A stretch of DNA of 64,000 bases from Verrucomicrobiaceae bacterium (GCA_027488755.1 JAIYAZ010000167.1:1-64000), one strand, 5' to 3'. Shown: positions 8,360 through 20,298, counted from the first letter of the stretch. The notes: a model not told the origin generated them from the letters alone. A program made the numbers and translations.

Positions 8360-9052
8360 ATGGCCTCGCCGGAACCACCGTCGCCCCGCCCCTGGCTGCT
8401 CGTCGCGCTCGTGCTCGCCGGGGTGATCCTCATCGCCGTCGCGTTCAGCCTCGACGGCTGGAGTCGCGCGCAGATTCTTGCCGCGCAGGGCCCCGGATGG
8501 AAAAAAACCTCCGAGGCCGCGCTCCATGGGGCCATCAGCCGCTACGGCGACTGGCCCTGGCTCATGCTCTTTGGCGCGGCGGGCTGGCTCCTGGCCTGGC
8601 GCCTCCGCCGGCGCGACTGGCAGCGCATCCTCATCACCGCCATGGTCGCTTCGACCATCGCCGGTATCCTGGCCAACAGCCTCCGCCTCACCACGGGCCG
8701 CACGCGTCCCCGTGAGAGCCCCAAGATCGAGCAGGGCTGGTATGGCCCGTATCACGACGGCAAAATCACGATCGGGAACTCCAAGTTCAACTCGTTCCCC
8801 TCCGGCCACACCGCCACGGCAGTCGGCTTCGCGGGCGTGATTCTCCTCGCCCGTCCCCGCGTCGGACTTCTCGCGCTGCTCGGGGCCCTCGCCATCGCGT
8901 GGTCGCGCATGGCGCTGGGAGCCCATCACCTTTCCGATGTCGTGGTCGCCAGCCTGTTGGCCTTCGTCACCGCGGCGCTGTGCTGGCGCGCCGCGCGGCG
9001 CCACGGCGACCGACTGGAGGCCTGGGTCATCAACCGCATTCGCCGGCGGTGA
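8360..9052 (+). CDS. PAP2-family phosphatase
   Basis: Integral membrane phosphatase of the PAP2 / undecaprenyl-diphosphatase superfamily (230 aa). The three catalytic motifs are seen as TTGRTRP, SFPSGHTATAVGF and SRMALGAHHLSDVV. Hydrophobic helices flank these. The ATG at 8360 places a transmembrane segment (WLLVALVLAGVILIAVAFSL) near the N-terminus. It sits 5 bases before a GT39 glycosyltransferase, suggesting a joint role in lipid-linked sugar transfer or lipid A modification, in which the phosphatase could act on an isoprenoid or lipid phosphate. The precise substrate is not determined. Confidence 0.9.
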   Translation: MASPEPPSPRPWLLVALVLAGVILIAVAFSLDGWSRAQILAAQGPGWKKTSEAALHGAISRYGDWPWLMLFGAAGWLLAWRLRRRDWQRILITAMVASTIAGILANSLRLTTGRTRPRESPKIEQGWYGPYHDGKITIGNSKFNSFPSGHTATAVGFAGVILLARPRVGLLALLGALAIAWSRMALGAHHLSDVVVASLLAFVTAALCWRAARRHGDRLEAWVINRIRRR

Positions 9053-9057
9053 GTCCC

Positions 9058-10509
9058 ATGGCCGGCCGGCTGGCGCGGTTGCCGGAAAGCCGCGGCTTCT
9101 TTCACGGGCTCATCGCGTTTCTGGTGCTCCTGTTCGTCGCGAGCAACCTGCCGTGGCACCTGGACAACTACGACCAGGCCAAGCAGGCCTACGTCGCCCA
9201 CGAAATCCTCAAGACCGGCGAGCTCTGGTTTCAGCACACCCCGCAGGGCCGCTCCGCCTCCAAGCCGCCGCTCATGGGCTGGATCTCCGCGGCCTTCCAG
9301 ACGCTGGGGGTGCCGCCCGACTTCGCGTGGCGGCTGCCCTCCCTGCTCGCCGCGCTGGCCGTGCTCGCGCTGCTCGTGCGCGAAGGTTACGCGACGCTCG
9401 GGCAGGCCGGCGCAACCCTTGCCGCCGCCGCTTTCGGGCTCAACCTGCTCACCCCGCGCATCGCCACGCTGGTGCGCACCGACATGCTGCTCGGCGGCCT
9501 CATCTTCGCGATCGGTTGGATGATCTACCGCAAACTCCGGGCCGCCACGCCGTGGACGACCCGCGAGCGCGGAATCGTCTTCGCGCTGATGACCGCCGCG
9601 CTCTTCACCAAGGGCCCCGTCATCTACGCCTTCCTCCTGCCCGGGCTGGTGGCCTTCGCGCTGCTCGAACGCGACGCCGCCACCCGCCGCCTCGTCTGGA
9701 GCGGCTGGTGGACCTGGGTGGGACCGCTCGCCCTCTTCCTCGCCTGGGGTGCGACCGGCCTGCTCACCAACGCGGATTTCTACCGCGACGTGGTCGAGCG
9801 CGAACTCCTCTCCCGTTTTCAGGAGGGAGTCCGCGACGACGAACGCCCGCAGCCGGTCTGGTTTTATTTCCCGCACCTGCTGCACAAGTTCGCGCCGTGG
9901 AGCCTCGCCCTGCCGGCGCTTGCGCTCGCCGTGCCCGCCGTGCGCCGCGGCCTCTGGGCGAAACCCCAAACCCGCTGGCTCATCCTCTGGGCCCTCGGCG
10001 GACTGCTGCTGATGACCTTTGTGCCGGCCAAGCGCGTGGATCGGATTTACCCCATCGTGCCTCCGCTCTGTCTGCTCTTCGTCGAAGCTGCGACCCTCGT
10101 CTGGGCCGAACGGCGGTGGCGGGCCGCCGCGGGCGGAGCGGTCCTCGCGGCGCTCGCGTTTGCGGGCGGTTATTTTGCCGGCCTAGTCCCGCTGAGCATT
10201 CAGGAACGGACCCCGGCCCTCGTGGAATTCGCGGCGCGCGCGCGGGAAATCGCCCGGGAGCACGACATCGCGACCATCACCCTGCCCCGCGCCCGCGACG
10301 AAGGCCTGCTGCTTTACCTCGACGTCCCGCGCTTCGCGGACCGCGGCGACGCCTTCGCCGCATGGAAGCGCGGGGACCGCATGGCCCTCGTGCTCTCCGA
10401 GCGCAACGCGGCGAATTTCCACGCTGCGGTCGGCCCGGTGCCGCCCGCCCTCGACTCGGGCGAGCTGCGCGGCAAAAACGAACGCCGCTACCTGCTTTTC
10501 GTGCGGTAG
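9058..10509 (+). CDS. GT39/ArnT-like polyprenyl-phosphate glycosyltransferase
   Basis: Polytopic membrane glycosyltransferase (483 aa) of the GT-C fold, similar to ArnT and other dolichyl/undecaprenyl-phosphate sugar transferases. The first extracytoplasmic loop holds the acidic pair in LDNYDQAKQAYVAHEIL, and the typical HTPQGRSASKPPLMGWISA follows, as in ArnT-type enzymes. About 10-11 hydrophobic helices are seen, then a C-terminal soluble domain. The ATG at 9058 is taken as the start because upstream residues shadow the PAP2 gene. It is probably co-transcribed with that gene and would move a sugar from a lipid carrier to lipid A, a glycolipid or protein; the acceptor is unknown. Confidence 0.85.
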   Translation: MAGRLARLPESRGFFHGLIAFLVLLFVASNLPWHLDNYDQAKQAYVAHEILKTGELWFQHTPQGRSASKPPLMGWISAAFQTLGVPPDFAWRLPSLLAALAVLALLVREGYATLGQAGATLAAAAFGLNLLTPRIATLVRTDMLLGGLIFAIGWMIYRKLRAATPWTTRERGIVFALMTAALFTKGPVIYAFLLPGLVAFALLERDAATRRLVWSGWWTWVGPLALFLAWGATGLLTNADFYRDVVERELLSRFQEGVRDDERPQPVWFYFPHLLHKFAPWSLALPALALAVPAVRRGLWAKPQTRWLILWALGGLLLMTFVPAKRVDRIYPIVPPLCLLFVEAATLVWAERRWRAAAGGAVLAALAFAGGYFAGLVPLSIQERTPALVEFAARAREIAREHDIATITLPRARDEGLLLYLDVPRFADRGDAFAAWKRGDRMALVLSERNAANFHAAVGPVPPALDSGELRGKNERRYLLFVR

Positions 10510-10520
10510 CCCCGCGGGCC

Positions 10521-11216
10521 TTACCCGGCGGCGATTTCGTCCACGATGGCGGCAAAGGCCGCGCGCCGGTCGGGCGCGGCGAGAATCGGCCGGCCAATCA
10601 CGAGGTAATCCGCCCCGGCGGCGACGGCCGCCGCGGGCGTGAGCACGCGTTTTTGATCGCCAAGATCCGCGCCGGCCGGGCGCACGCCGGGCGTCACGAT
10701 TTTGACGGAAGGGCCGACGGCCGCGCGCACCGCGGCGATTTCCAGCGGACTGCACACGATGCCGCCGATGCCATTTTTCGCCCCCACGGCGGCGAGCTGC
10801 GGCACCCAGGCCGCCGGCTCATGCGGGATGCCCACCGCGGCAAGCGTCTCCGCCGTGCTGCTCGTGAGCACCGTCACGCCCAGCACGCAGAGCCCGGGCG
10901 CGGCGGCGACGGCGCCGCGGATCATTTCCGGCCCGCCGCAGAGGTGGATCGTGAGCATATCCACGCCGAGCGCGGCGGCGGATTTCACGCCGTAGGCGAC
11001 GGTATTGGGAATGTCGTGAAACTTGAGGTCGAGAAACACGCGAAAGCCTCGCTCGCGGGCCTCGGCGACGATGGCCGGCCCCTCGCTCGTGAAGAGCTGC
11101 ATGCCGATCTTGCACCAGACGGCGGCCCCGGCGAGATCGTCCAGGACGCGGGCGGCCTCGGTGCGGTTGGGGACGTCGAGGGCAACGATGATTTTTTCTT
11201 TATCGGCGGTCGGCAT
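10521..11216 (-). CDS. pyrF: Orotidine-5'-phosphate decarboxylase
   Basis: Last step of UMP synthesis (231 aa, normal length). N-terminal IIVALDVPN, substrate-binding CKIGMQLFTSEGP and the catalytic DLKFHDIPNTV (Asp-x-Lys-x-x-Asp) are intact, with the C-terminal VTPGVRP and YLVIGRPI phosphate-binding loops. The start codon is only about 20 bases from that of divergent ispE, so the two promoters must overlap the opposite gene's 5' end. Confidence 0.96.
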   Translation of the reverse strand: MPTADKEKIIVALDVPNRTEAARVLDDLAGAAVWCKIGMQLFTSEGPAIVAEARERGFRVFLDLKFHDIPNTVAYGVKSAAALGVDMLTIHLCGGPEMIRGAVAAAPGLCVLGVTVLTSSTAETLAAVGIPHEPAAWVPQLAAVGAKNGIGGIVCSPLEIAAVRAAVGPSVKIVTPGVRPAGADLGDQKRVLTPAAAVAAGADYLVIGRPILAAPDRRAAFAAIVDEIAAG

Positions 11217-11236
11217 GGGCGGAGGATGCGCGCCCG

Positions 11237-12079
11237 ATGAAGCTGCGCGCCCCCGCGAAAGTCAACCTTTCGCTCCGTATCCTCGGCCGCCGGCCGGATG
11301 GTTTTCATGAGCTGGAATCGCTCATGCTGCCGGTCTCGCTGGCCGATGAAATCACGGTGCGCACGGGCATCGGCCAGGGCGTGAGCGTGCGCTGCGACGA
11401 CCCCTCGCTGCCGCAGGACGACTCGAACCTCGCCGCGGTGGCGGCGCGGCAGTTCCACGCCCACACGGGCATCCGGTTCACCGCGCGCATCGAGATCAAA
11501 AAACACATCCCCTCCGGTGCCGGCCTGGGCGGCGGCAGCAGCGACGCCGCGGCCGTGCTGGTGGCGCTTGATTCGCTGTTCGAGACGGCCCTCGGCGCCA
11601 CCGAGCTTGAGCGCATTGCCGCGAACATCGGTTCGGACGTGCCGTTCTTCATCCGGCGCGTGCTGGCGTGGTCCCGCGGGCGCGGCGAGCGGATCGAGCC
11701 CTGCGCGCCGCCGGCCGGTGCGCATCCGCTTTCGCTCGCGCTGTTCAAGCCGCCGTTCGGCGTGGAAACGCCGTGGGCCTACCGGCATTGGGCGGCCTCC
11801 TCGGAGCTTCCGGGGGTGAATTACGCCGCGCAGCGGTGGGGCGGCTGGGAGTTTGTGAACGACCTCGAACGCCCGGTGTTCGCGAAATTCACGCTGCTGC
11901 CGGTGATGAAATCGTGGCTGCGCGCGCAGCCGGAGTGCCGGGCGGCGCTGATGTCCGGCTCGGGCTCGACGATGTTTGCGGCGTGCGAAACGCCAGCGGA
12001 GGCGGAAGCGCTCACCGCGCGGGCGCGGGAGTATCTCGGCGCGTCGCTGTGGACGGCGGTCGCCGAGGGCCTACTCTAG
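11237..12079 (+). CDS. ispE: 4-diphosphocytidyl-2-C-methyl-D-erythritol kinase
   Basis: GHMP kinase of the non-mevalonate isoprenoid pathway (280 aa). It begins with MKLRAPAKVNLSLRILGRRPDGFHEL. The ATP-binding loop PSGAGLGGGSSDAAA is perfect, and the third motif MSGSGSTMFA is near the C-terminus. IspE phosphorylates CDP-ME in the cytosol. The stop overlaps the convergent downstream gene by 9 bases. Confidence 0.97.
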   Translation: MKLRAPAKVNLSLRILGRRPDGFHELESLMLPVSLADEITVRTGIGQGVSVRCDDPSLPQDDSNLAAVAARQFHAHTGIRFTARIEIKKHIPSGAGLGGGSSDAAAVLVALDSLFETALGATELERIAANIGSDVPFFIRRVLAWSRGRGERIEPCAPPAGAHPLSLALFKPPFGVETPWAYRHWAASSELPGVNYAAQRWGGWEFVNDLERPVFAKFTLLPVMKSWLRAQPECRAALMSGSGSTMFAACETPAEAEALTARAREYLGASLWTAVAEGLL

Positions 12080-12709
12080 CGGACGGCCGATGAGGGCCTC
12101 GAACTGCGCATACTGCGCCTTCGTGAGTCGCTCGAGCATGTCGTCGCTCTGGTCGTAGCGCAGGTCGCTGAGCTCGCGGATGCGGGCGTTGTGGCTGATT
12201 TCACCCTGCTCGTAGGCCTTGTTCACCGCGGAAATCTCGCGCTGGTAGTGCGCCCAGACGGCGGCGAGCTTTTGCTTCTGCTTCGCGGTGAGCGCAAGCT
12301 GCTGCTGGATTTCGGGATCGAGCAGGGCGTAGGCGCCGAGGAACTGGCGCTCGATCTTTTTGAAGGCGGCGGCCTGCTCGGGGTTGAGCACGGCGAGGGC
12401 GCGGCGGTTCGAGCGCTCGGTGAGGACCTCAAGCTGGCGCTGCGCGGCGGCCTTCTGCGCGGGGTCGGCGGCGGCCTTGGCGACGATGTTGCGGGCCCCG
12501 TCGCGGTAGTCGGAGCGGATGTCGTTGAGGACGGCGCGCTGGAGCGAGCTAAGCCCGAGTTCCTTCCGCACCCGGTCGAGACCGAGGAGGATCGCGACGG
12601 AGCCGGGCGGCTTGGTCGGGAGCGCGGCCACGGGGGCCGAAGCGGCAACGGCGGCGAACGGCGCGGCCAGCGAGCCGAGGAGCAGAAGGGCGAGGAGTCG
12701 GGCGAGCAT
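12071..12709 (-). CDS. Secreted helical protein, Spy/CpxP-like (hypothetical)
   Basis: Not recognised as a named family. The 212-aa protein starts with a clear signal peptide (MLARLLALLLLGSLAAPFAAVAASA). The rest is almost entirely charged helix, with repeated blocks such as LGLSSLQRAVLNDIRSDYRD and LTAKQKQKLAAVWAHYQREI. This pattern recalls periplasmic LTxxQ-type proteins (Spy/CpxP-like) often found in Verrucomicrobiota and Planctomycetota. The start at 12709 gives the signal peptide; the longer ORF reads through the end of tal. It lies 22 bases after transaldolase and may be co-transcribed. Confidence 0.68.
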   Translation of the reverse strand: MLARLLALLLLGSLAAPFAAVAASAPVAALPTKPPGSVAILLGLDRVRKELGLSSLQRAVLNDIRSDYRDGARNIVAKAAADPAQKAAAQRQLEVLTERSNRRALAVLNPEQAAAFKKIERQFLGAYALLDPEIQQQLALTAKQKQKLAAVWAHYQREISAVNKAYEQGEISHNARIRELSDLRYDQSDDMLERLTKAQYAQFEALIGRPLE

Positions 12710-12731
12710 GGCGGGAGCCGCGGGCGGCAGG

Positions 12732-13700
12732 TTAGGCCGCGAGTTCGGCGGCGATGATTTTTTCGAGGTGAACGATGTCGGCCCCGAATTTCCGGATGCC
12801 GTCGGCGAGTTTGTCGGTGGCCATGGCCTCTTCGTTGAGGAGCCAGCGGAAGGTCTTTTCGTCCACGGCGATGCGCTCGATGGAGGACTGCTTGGCCTTC
12901 TCGGGGTCAAGCTTGCGCTCAAGGACGCCGGTGGTGTCGGCGAGCTTCTGGAGCAGGTCGGGGCTGATGGTGAGGAGGTCGCAGCCGGCGAGCTCGGTGA
13001 TTTCGCCGAGGTTGCGGAAGCTGGCGCCCATCACCTGGGTCTCGTAGCCGAATTTTTTGTAGTATTCGTAGATGCGGCCGACGGACTGCACGCCGGGATC
13101 CTCGGCGCCGACGTATTCCTTGCCGGTGGTGGCCTTGTAGTAGTCGTAGATGCGGCCAACGAAGGGCGAGATAAGGCGCACGCCGGCATCGGCGCAGGCG
13201 ATGGCCTGGGCGAGGGAGAACATGAGCGTGAGGTTGCAGTGGATGCCCTCTTTTTCGAGGACTTCGGCGGCCTTGGCGCCCTCCCAGGTGGCGGCGATTT
13301 TGATGAGGACGCGCTCGCGGGCGATGCCGCTCTTTTCGTAGAGGCCGATGAGGTAGCGGGCCTTCTCGATGGTGGCGGGGGTGTCGAAGGAGAGGCGGGC
13401 GTCGACTTCGGTCGAGACGCGGCCGGGGACGATCTGGAGGATTTCGCGCCCGAAGAGGATGAGGAGATCGTCGATGATCTTCTTCTCGAGGGCACCGGCG
13501 GCGAGGGCGGAGCCGCGGTTGTCGGCGATGGCCTTGGCGAGCAGCGGCTTGTATTCGTCGAGCTGGACGGCCTTGAAGATCAGCGTCGGATTCGTCGTCG
13601 CGTCCTGCGGGGCGTATTTTTTGATCGAGGCGAAATCACCGGTGTCGGCGACGACGGTGGTGAACTGCTTGAGCTGGTCGAGAAGGTTGGTGGCGCTCAT
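12732..13700 (-). CDS. tal: Transaldolase
   Basis: Non-oxidative pentose phosphate enzyme, TalB type (322 aa). The N-terminal [23 protein letters not shown] matches the family (D17-x-TTNP). The Schiff-base lysine lies in [15 protein letters not shown], followed by [12 protein letters not shown] and [13 protein letters not shown]. The start [12 protein letters not shown] at 13700 fits TalB proteins. It follows glpX in the same direction, grouping sugar-phosphate interconversion enzymes, with 101 bases of hairpin-rich spacer between them. Confidence 0.97.
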   Translation of the reverse strand: MSATNLLDQLKQFTTVVADTGDFASIKKYAPQDATTNPTLIFKAVQLDEYKPLLAKAIADNRGSALAAGALEKKIIDDLLILFGREILQIVPGRVSTEVDARLSFDTPATIEKARYLIGLYEKSGIARERVLIKIAATWEGAKAAEVLEKEGIHCNLTLMFSLAQAIACADAGVRLISPFVGRIYDYYKATTGKEYVGAEDPGVQSVGRIYEYYKKFGYETQVMGASFRNLGEITELAGCDLLTISPDLLQKLADTTGVLERKLDPEKAKQSSIERIAVDEKTFRWLLNEEAMATDKLADGIRKFGADIVHLEKIIAAELAA

Positions 13701-13739
13701 GGGAAAATTCGGGATTGGAGGTCGAAAACTACACGGCGG

Positions 13740-13778
13740 GGCGGCTTCCGCCAATCATTCTTCGCCCCGCGCGGGGCG
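13740..13778 (-). other. Two adjacent GC hairpins in the glpX-tal spacer
   Basis: A perfect 16-base palindrome (CGCCCCGCGCGGGGCG) at 13763-13778 is followed, 10 bases nearer tal, by a second hairpin GGCGG-3-CCGCC. Both lie between the glpX stop and the tal start on the minus strand. Neither is followed by a T tract, so intrinsic termination is unlikely. They could stabilise the glpX mRNA end or partly uncouple tal expression. This role is inference. Confidence 0.35.
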
Positions 13779-13801
13779 CGGGGGCCGCGGTGGGGGGTGA
13801 A

Positions 13802-14866
13802 TCAGAGTTTGCGGTCTTCCTTCGAGCTGCGGACGTGGATGGTCTTTTTCGAAAGATCGTGGACGGCGCGGATGTAGCGGACGGTTTTGCTGCGGGCCCG
13901 CATGAGGATGGAGTGGGTGATGGCGGTCTGGCCGACGAGTTTGACGCCCGGGAGAAGAGCGCTGTCGCTGATGCCGGTGGCGCAAAAGATCGAGCTGTCG
14001 CCGGCGACGAGGTCGTCGGTGGTGTAGATGCGGGCGAGGTCGGCCTCGGAGTTCGTCTTGAGGAGCTCGGCGCGTTCCTCCTCGTCGCGGGGCCACATGC
14101 GGAGCTGGATTTCACCGCCGAGGGCCTTGAGGGCGGAGGCGGTGAGAATGCCCTCGGGCGCGCCGCCGATGCCGATGTAGAGGTCCACGCCGGAATCGTG
14201 AAGCGAGGGGGCGACGGCGGCGGCGATGTCGCCGTCGGCAATGAGCCGGAGGGAGGCGCCCTGCTTGCGGACGACGTCGAGGTATTTCTGGTTGCGCGGG
14301 CGGTCAAGCATCACGATGACGAGCTCGCTGATGCGCTTACGGAGGGCGGTAGCGGCGACGACGAGGGTTTTTTCAAACGGGTCGTCGAGGGTGATGGCGG
14401 GCACGCGTTCGCGGTGAATTTCGTGGGCGAGTTGGGGGCCGTAGGCGATTTTTTCGACGTAGAAGCTCGGGATGTTCCGCATGACGTGGCCGTTGTCGTC
14501 GTCGACGTGGGCGGCGGACATGACGGAGATCGAGTTGGGCAGGCCCTTGGCGATGTTGCTGGTGCCGTCGATGGGATCGAGGGCGATGTCGAAGCGCGGG
14601 GAGCGTTCGGCCCAGGTGCCGAGCTTGTCGCCGAGGAAGATGCCGGGGGCGTTGTCCTTGATGCCTTCGCCGATGACGACTTCGCCGCGGATGTCGACGA
14701 GGTCAAAGACGCCGTAGATCGCGTCGCAGGCGGCGGCATCGGCGAGTTCCTTCTCGCCGCGGCCCATCCAGTGGATCGAGTTGAGGGCGGCGTTTTCGGT
14801 GGCGCGGACGAATTCGAACTCGATGTTGCGTTCGACGTCTCCGAGGGATTGGCGGCGGTTTTCCAT
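13802..14866 (-). CDS. glpX: Class II fructose-1,6-bisphosphatase (GlpX type)
   Basis: Gluconeogenic phosphatase that hydrolyses fructose 1,6-bisphosphate (354 aa; bacterial GlpX is about 330-340). Motifs seen: FVRATENAALNSIHWMGRGEK, VVIGEGIKDNAPGIF, the metal site ALDPIDGTSNIAKG and IGIGGAPEGILTASALKALGG. The enzyme belongs to the Li+-sensitive phosphatase superfamily. It sits between pyrG and tal, all on the minus strand. Related enzymes can also act on sedoheptulose 1,7-bisphosphate, which would fit the neighbouring transaldolase. Confidence 0.95.
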   Translation of the reverse strand: MENRRQSLGDVERNIEFEFVRATENAALNSIHWMGRGEKELADAAACDAIYGVFDLVDIRGEVVIGEGIKDNAPGIFLGDKLGTWAERSPRFDIALDPIDGTSNIAKGLPNSISVMSAAHVDDDNGHVMRNIPSFYVEKIAYGPQLAHEIHRERVPAITLDDPFEKTLVVAATALRKRISELVIVMLDRPRNQKYLDVVRKQGASLRLIADGDIAAAVAPSLHDSGVDLYIGIGGAPEGILTASALKALGGEIQLRMWPRDEEERAELLKTNSEADLARIYTTDDLVAGDSSIFCATGISDSALLPGVKLVGQTAITHSILMRARSKTVRYIRAVHDLSKKTIHVRSSKEDRKL

Positions 14867-14887
14867 GGGGGATTTTGGTCTCGATGC

Positions 14888-17832
<2,945 letters not shown>

Positions 17833-17838
17833 GGCGGC

Positions 17839-18804
17839 TTAGATTTCGAGGAGTTGGCGGGCGGAGGCGGCCACGGCCGAGGCGGTCGGGCGGTGAGTTC
17901 CCCAGAGCGCGGGGTGATAGGGAACGGGCGTGTCCTTGGCGTTCAGGCGCATGGGCGGGGCGTCGAGCAGGCCGAAGCCCTCCGCGGTGACGCGGGCGAT
18001 GACTTCGGCGCAGACGCCGCCCCAGGGCCAGGCCTCGCCCACGCAGAGGAGCCGGCCGGTGCGGGCCACCGAGGCGAGCACGGTGTCGGTATCAAGCGGT
18101 TTGATCGAGCGGAGGTCGACGACCTCGATCTCAAAGCCGTCGGCGGCGATTTCTTCGGCGGCGGCGAGGGATTCATGCACCATGGCGCCGTAGGTGACGA
18201 TGGTGAGATCCCGGCCCGGGCGGGCGATGCGGGCCTTGCCAATCGGCTGGGCCTCGGCGGGCAGGCTCTCGGCCTTGAGGTGGTAATAGAGGAACTTGTG
18301 CTCGCAGAAGATGACGGGATCCTCGATGGCGATGGCCTCGAGCAGCATGCTGTAGGCGTCCTCGACGGTCGCGGGGGTCAGCACAACCAACCCGGGATAG
18401 TGGGCGTAGATCGCCTCCATGCTCTGGCTGTGGAACGGACCGCTGCCCGCCGTGCCACCGGAGGGCAGGCGCACCACTATTGGACAGGACACGCCGGTGC
18501 GGTAGTAGAGGGTGGCGGCCTGGTTGACGATCTGGTTGAAGCCGACGGTTGAAAAGTCGGCGAACTGCATTTCCACAATCGGCCGCGCGCCCTCGATGGC
18601 GGCGCCGATGGCCATGCCGACGATGGCGTCCTCGCTGATCGGCGAGTCGATCACCCGGCCGGGAAATTCCTTGGCGAGATTTTTCGTGGCCTTGAACGCA
18701 CCGCCAAAGGTGCCGACGTCCTGCCCGTAGATGAACACGCGGGGGTCGTCGGCGAGGGCCTTCGCCTGGGCTTCGCGGATGGCTTCGAGATATGTGATGC
18801 TCAT
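17839..18804 (-). CDS. 2-oxo-acid dehydrogenase E1 component, beta subunit
   Basis: Beta subunit of a thiamine-diphosphate-dependent E1 (321 aa). Recognised from MSITYLEAIREAQAKALADDPRVFIYGQDVGTFGG, the conserved SPISEDAIVGMAIGAAIEG, and the C-terminal GEAWPWGGVCAEVIA. The glutamate that activates thiamine diphosphate lies in the SEDAIVG stretch. The ATG overlaps the E1alpha stop by 4 bases and E2 follows 6 bases after its stop, so a single message is expected. Confidence 0.93.
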   Translation of the reverse strand: MSITYLEAIREAQAKALADDPRVFIYGQDVGTFGGAFKATKNLAKEFPGRVIDSPISEDAIVGMAIGAAIEGARPIVEMQFADFSTVGFNQIVNQAATLYYRTGVSCPIVVRLPSGGTAGSGPFHSQSMEAIYAHYPGLVVLTPATVEDAYSMLLEAIAIEDPVIFCEHKFLYYHLKAESLPAEAQPIGKARIARPGRDLTIVTYGAMVHESLAAAEEIAADGFEIEVVDLRSIKPLDTDTVLASVARTGRLLCVGEAWPWGGVCAEVIARVTAEGFGLLDAPPMRLNAKDTPVPYHPALWGTHRPTASAVAASARQLLEI

Positions 18805-19823
18805 GCGAAGTGGTCCTCGAGTTCGCGGGTCGAAAGCGCGCTCCAGTCCTCGTCGGCGGGGTCGGGCTCGGGCTCGCGCATCACGCGGCCGGCGGTGGCA
18901 TCCACCTCGGTTTCAAGCTCCTCGCGCCAGTTGGCGAGCTGCTCGGCGCTGGCCCAGCCCTGCTGGATGATGTACGCGCCCGCGAGTTCAATGCAGTCCT
19001 GCCCCACGGGTTTGCGGCGCAGCGTGGGGTCGACGTAGCTGGCGTCGTCGTGTTCGCCGTGCCCGACGAGACGAAGCAGGTCGCCAACGATGAGCTGGGG
19101 GCCACCCCCGGCGCGGGCCGCGGTGATCGCGACCCCGATCACGCGGAGGCAGTCCGCGAGGCTGGTGCCGTCCACCTTGTGGCCGGTCACGCCGTAGCCG
19201 ATGGCTTTGTCGAGGAGGTCGGCGCAGGCAAACTGGCGGGAGTTCGGCGTGGAGTAGGCGTATTGGTTGTTCGCCACGACGACCACGAGGGGAAGTTTTT
19301 CCACGGCTGCGGCGTTGAGCCCCTCGTGAAAGGCCCCCGTCGAAGTGCCGCCATCGCCGATGCAGGTCGCGCCGACCACCCCGCTCTGGCCCTGGAGGCG
19401 ACGAGCCAGCAGGCCGCCGGTGACGACCGGGATCATCGCCCCAAGGTGGCTGATCATCGCGTAATAGCCCTCGCGCGGGCGGCCGCGGTGGATGTTGCCA
19501 TCGCGACCCCGCATCGAGCCGAGCGAGGAGCCGAGATAGGTGCGGAGCGTGTCGAGAATCGTGTCGCCAAAGGCCATGCGCCCGGCCTGGTCGCGGATGA
19601 GCGGGGCAAAAATGTCGCCGGGCCGGAGGTTCTGGCCGACCGCGACGCTGAGCGCCTCCTGGCCGCGGCCAAGGAAGACGCCGCCCTTGATCTTGCCGCC
19701 GCGATAGAGCGCCGCGAGTTTTTCCTCCAGCACCCGCGCGGCGAGCATCGTGCGGTAGGCTTTGACAATTTCGCGACCTTGATCTCGTTCCGCGCCGGGG
19801 CGCGACTTCACGACTTCAGACAT
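18801..19823 (-). CDS. 2-oxo-acid dehydrogenase E1 component, alpha subunit
   Basis: Thiamine-diphosphate-binding alpha subunit (340 aa). Seen motifs: the start of the domain YRTMLAARVLEEKLAALYRGGKIKGG, the ThDP motif GDGGTSTGAFHEGLNAAAVEKLP...NNQYAYSTP (GDG then NN), and the phosphorylation-loop equivalent RLVGHGEHDDASYVD. It is the first gene of the E1alpha-E1beta-E2 operon. Related enzymes use pyruvate, acetoin or branched-chain 2-oxo acids; the compact AcoA/PdhA-type length fits pyruvate or acetoin. Confidence 0.93.
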   Translation of the reverse strand: MSEVVKSRPGAERDQGREIVKAYRTMLAARVLEEKLAALYRGGKIKGGVFLGRGQEALSVAVGQNLRPGDIFAPLIRDQAGRMAFGDTILDTLRTYLGSSLGSMRGRDGNIHRGRPREGYYAMISHLGAMIPVVTGGLLARRLQGQSGVVGATCIGDGGTSTGAFHEGLNAAAVEKLPLVVVVANNQYAYSTPNSRQFACADLLDKAIGYGVTGHKVDGTSLADCLRVIGVAITAARAGGGPQLIVGDLLRLVGHGEHDDASYVDPTLRRKPVGQDCIELAGAYIIQQGWASAEQLANWREELETEVDATAGRVMREPEPDPADEDWSALSTRELEDHFA

Positions 19824-19911
19824 TGGCCGTCGAAACTAGGGAGAAAGCGGGCGGGCTGCAAACGAAGACTTTACCACCGAAGCATCCCGGGCGGGTTTTC
19901 GCCCGCGCGGG

Positions 19912-20298
19912 TCACATGCTGGGGATCGCCCGCAGGATCATGAAGACAATGATCGCGAGGATGACGACCGAGACGACAAACTGGAGCTTGGCCATGTTGC
20001 GCTCGGACTTGCGAGCCCGCGGGCGGGACGGCGCCGCCGCGGTGCCGCGGAACTTGTCGTGCGGCCCGCCGAAGGTTTTCTGGCCGGCGCGCGGGTTGCT
20101 CTTGAACTCAATGCGGATCGGCTCGCGCTGCTTTTTCTTGAGCTGCTCGAGGCGGCGCGGGGCCTCCTCGATGAGGCGGCGGGCGCGCTCCTGCTGGCGG
20201 ATGAGCTCGGCCTGCTGCTCGAGGAGGCGTTTGTGCTCCAGGTTGAGCGGGTCATCCCCGCCTTTCGCGCGGTTGGAGGAGGGCTTGCGGGGGGGCAT
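19912..20298 (-). CDS. Small tail-anchored coiled-coil protein (unknown)
   Basis: Not recognised. The 128-aa protein has a Lys/Arg-rich N-terminus, a predicted coiled coil at about residues 20-60 (HKRLLEQQAELIRQQERARRLIEEAPRRLEQLKK), a basic region, and one C-terminal transmembrane helix (LQFVVSVVILAIIVFMILRAI) with almost nothing after it. It therefore looks tail-anchored, with the coiled coil in the cytosol. It lies 3 bases after a second gene of the same design and 88 bases before the E1alpha gene. Confidence 0.7.
   Translation of the reverse strand: MPPRKPSSNRAKGGDDPLNLEHKRLLEQQAELIRQQERARRLIEEAPRRLEQLKKKQREPIRIEFKSNPRAGQKTFGGPHDKFRGTAAAPSRPRARKSERNMAKLQFVVSVVILAIIVFMILRAIPSM

Noticed and set aside
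8937-11240. A 767-codon plus-strand ORF through the glycosyltransferase and pyrF
   Set aside because: It runs out of frame with the true GT39 gene, is Arg/Ala-rich, and has no motif.
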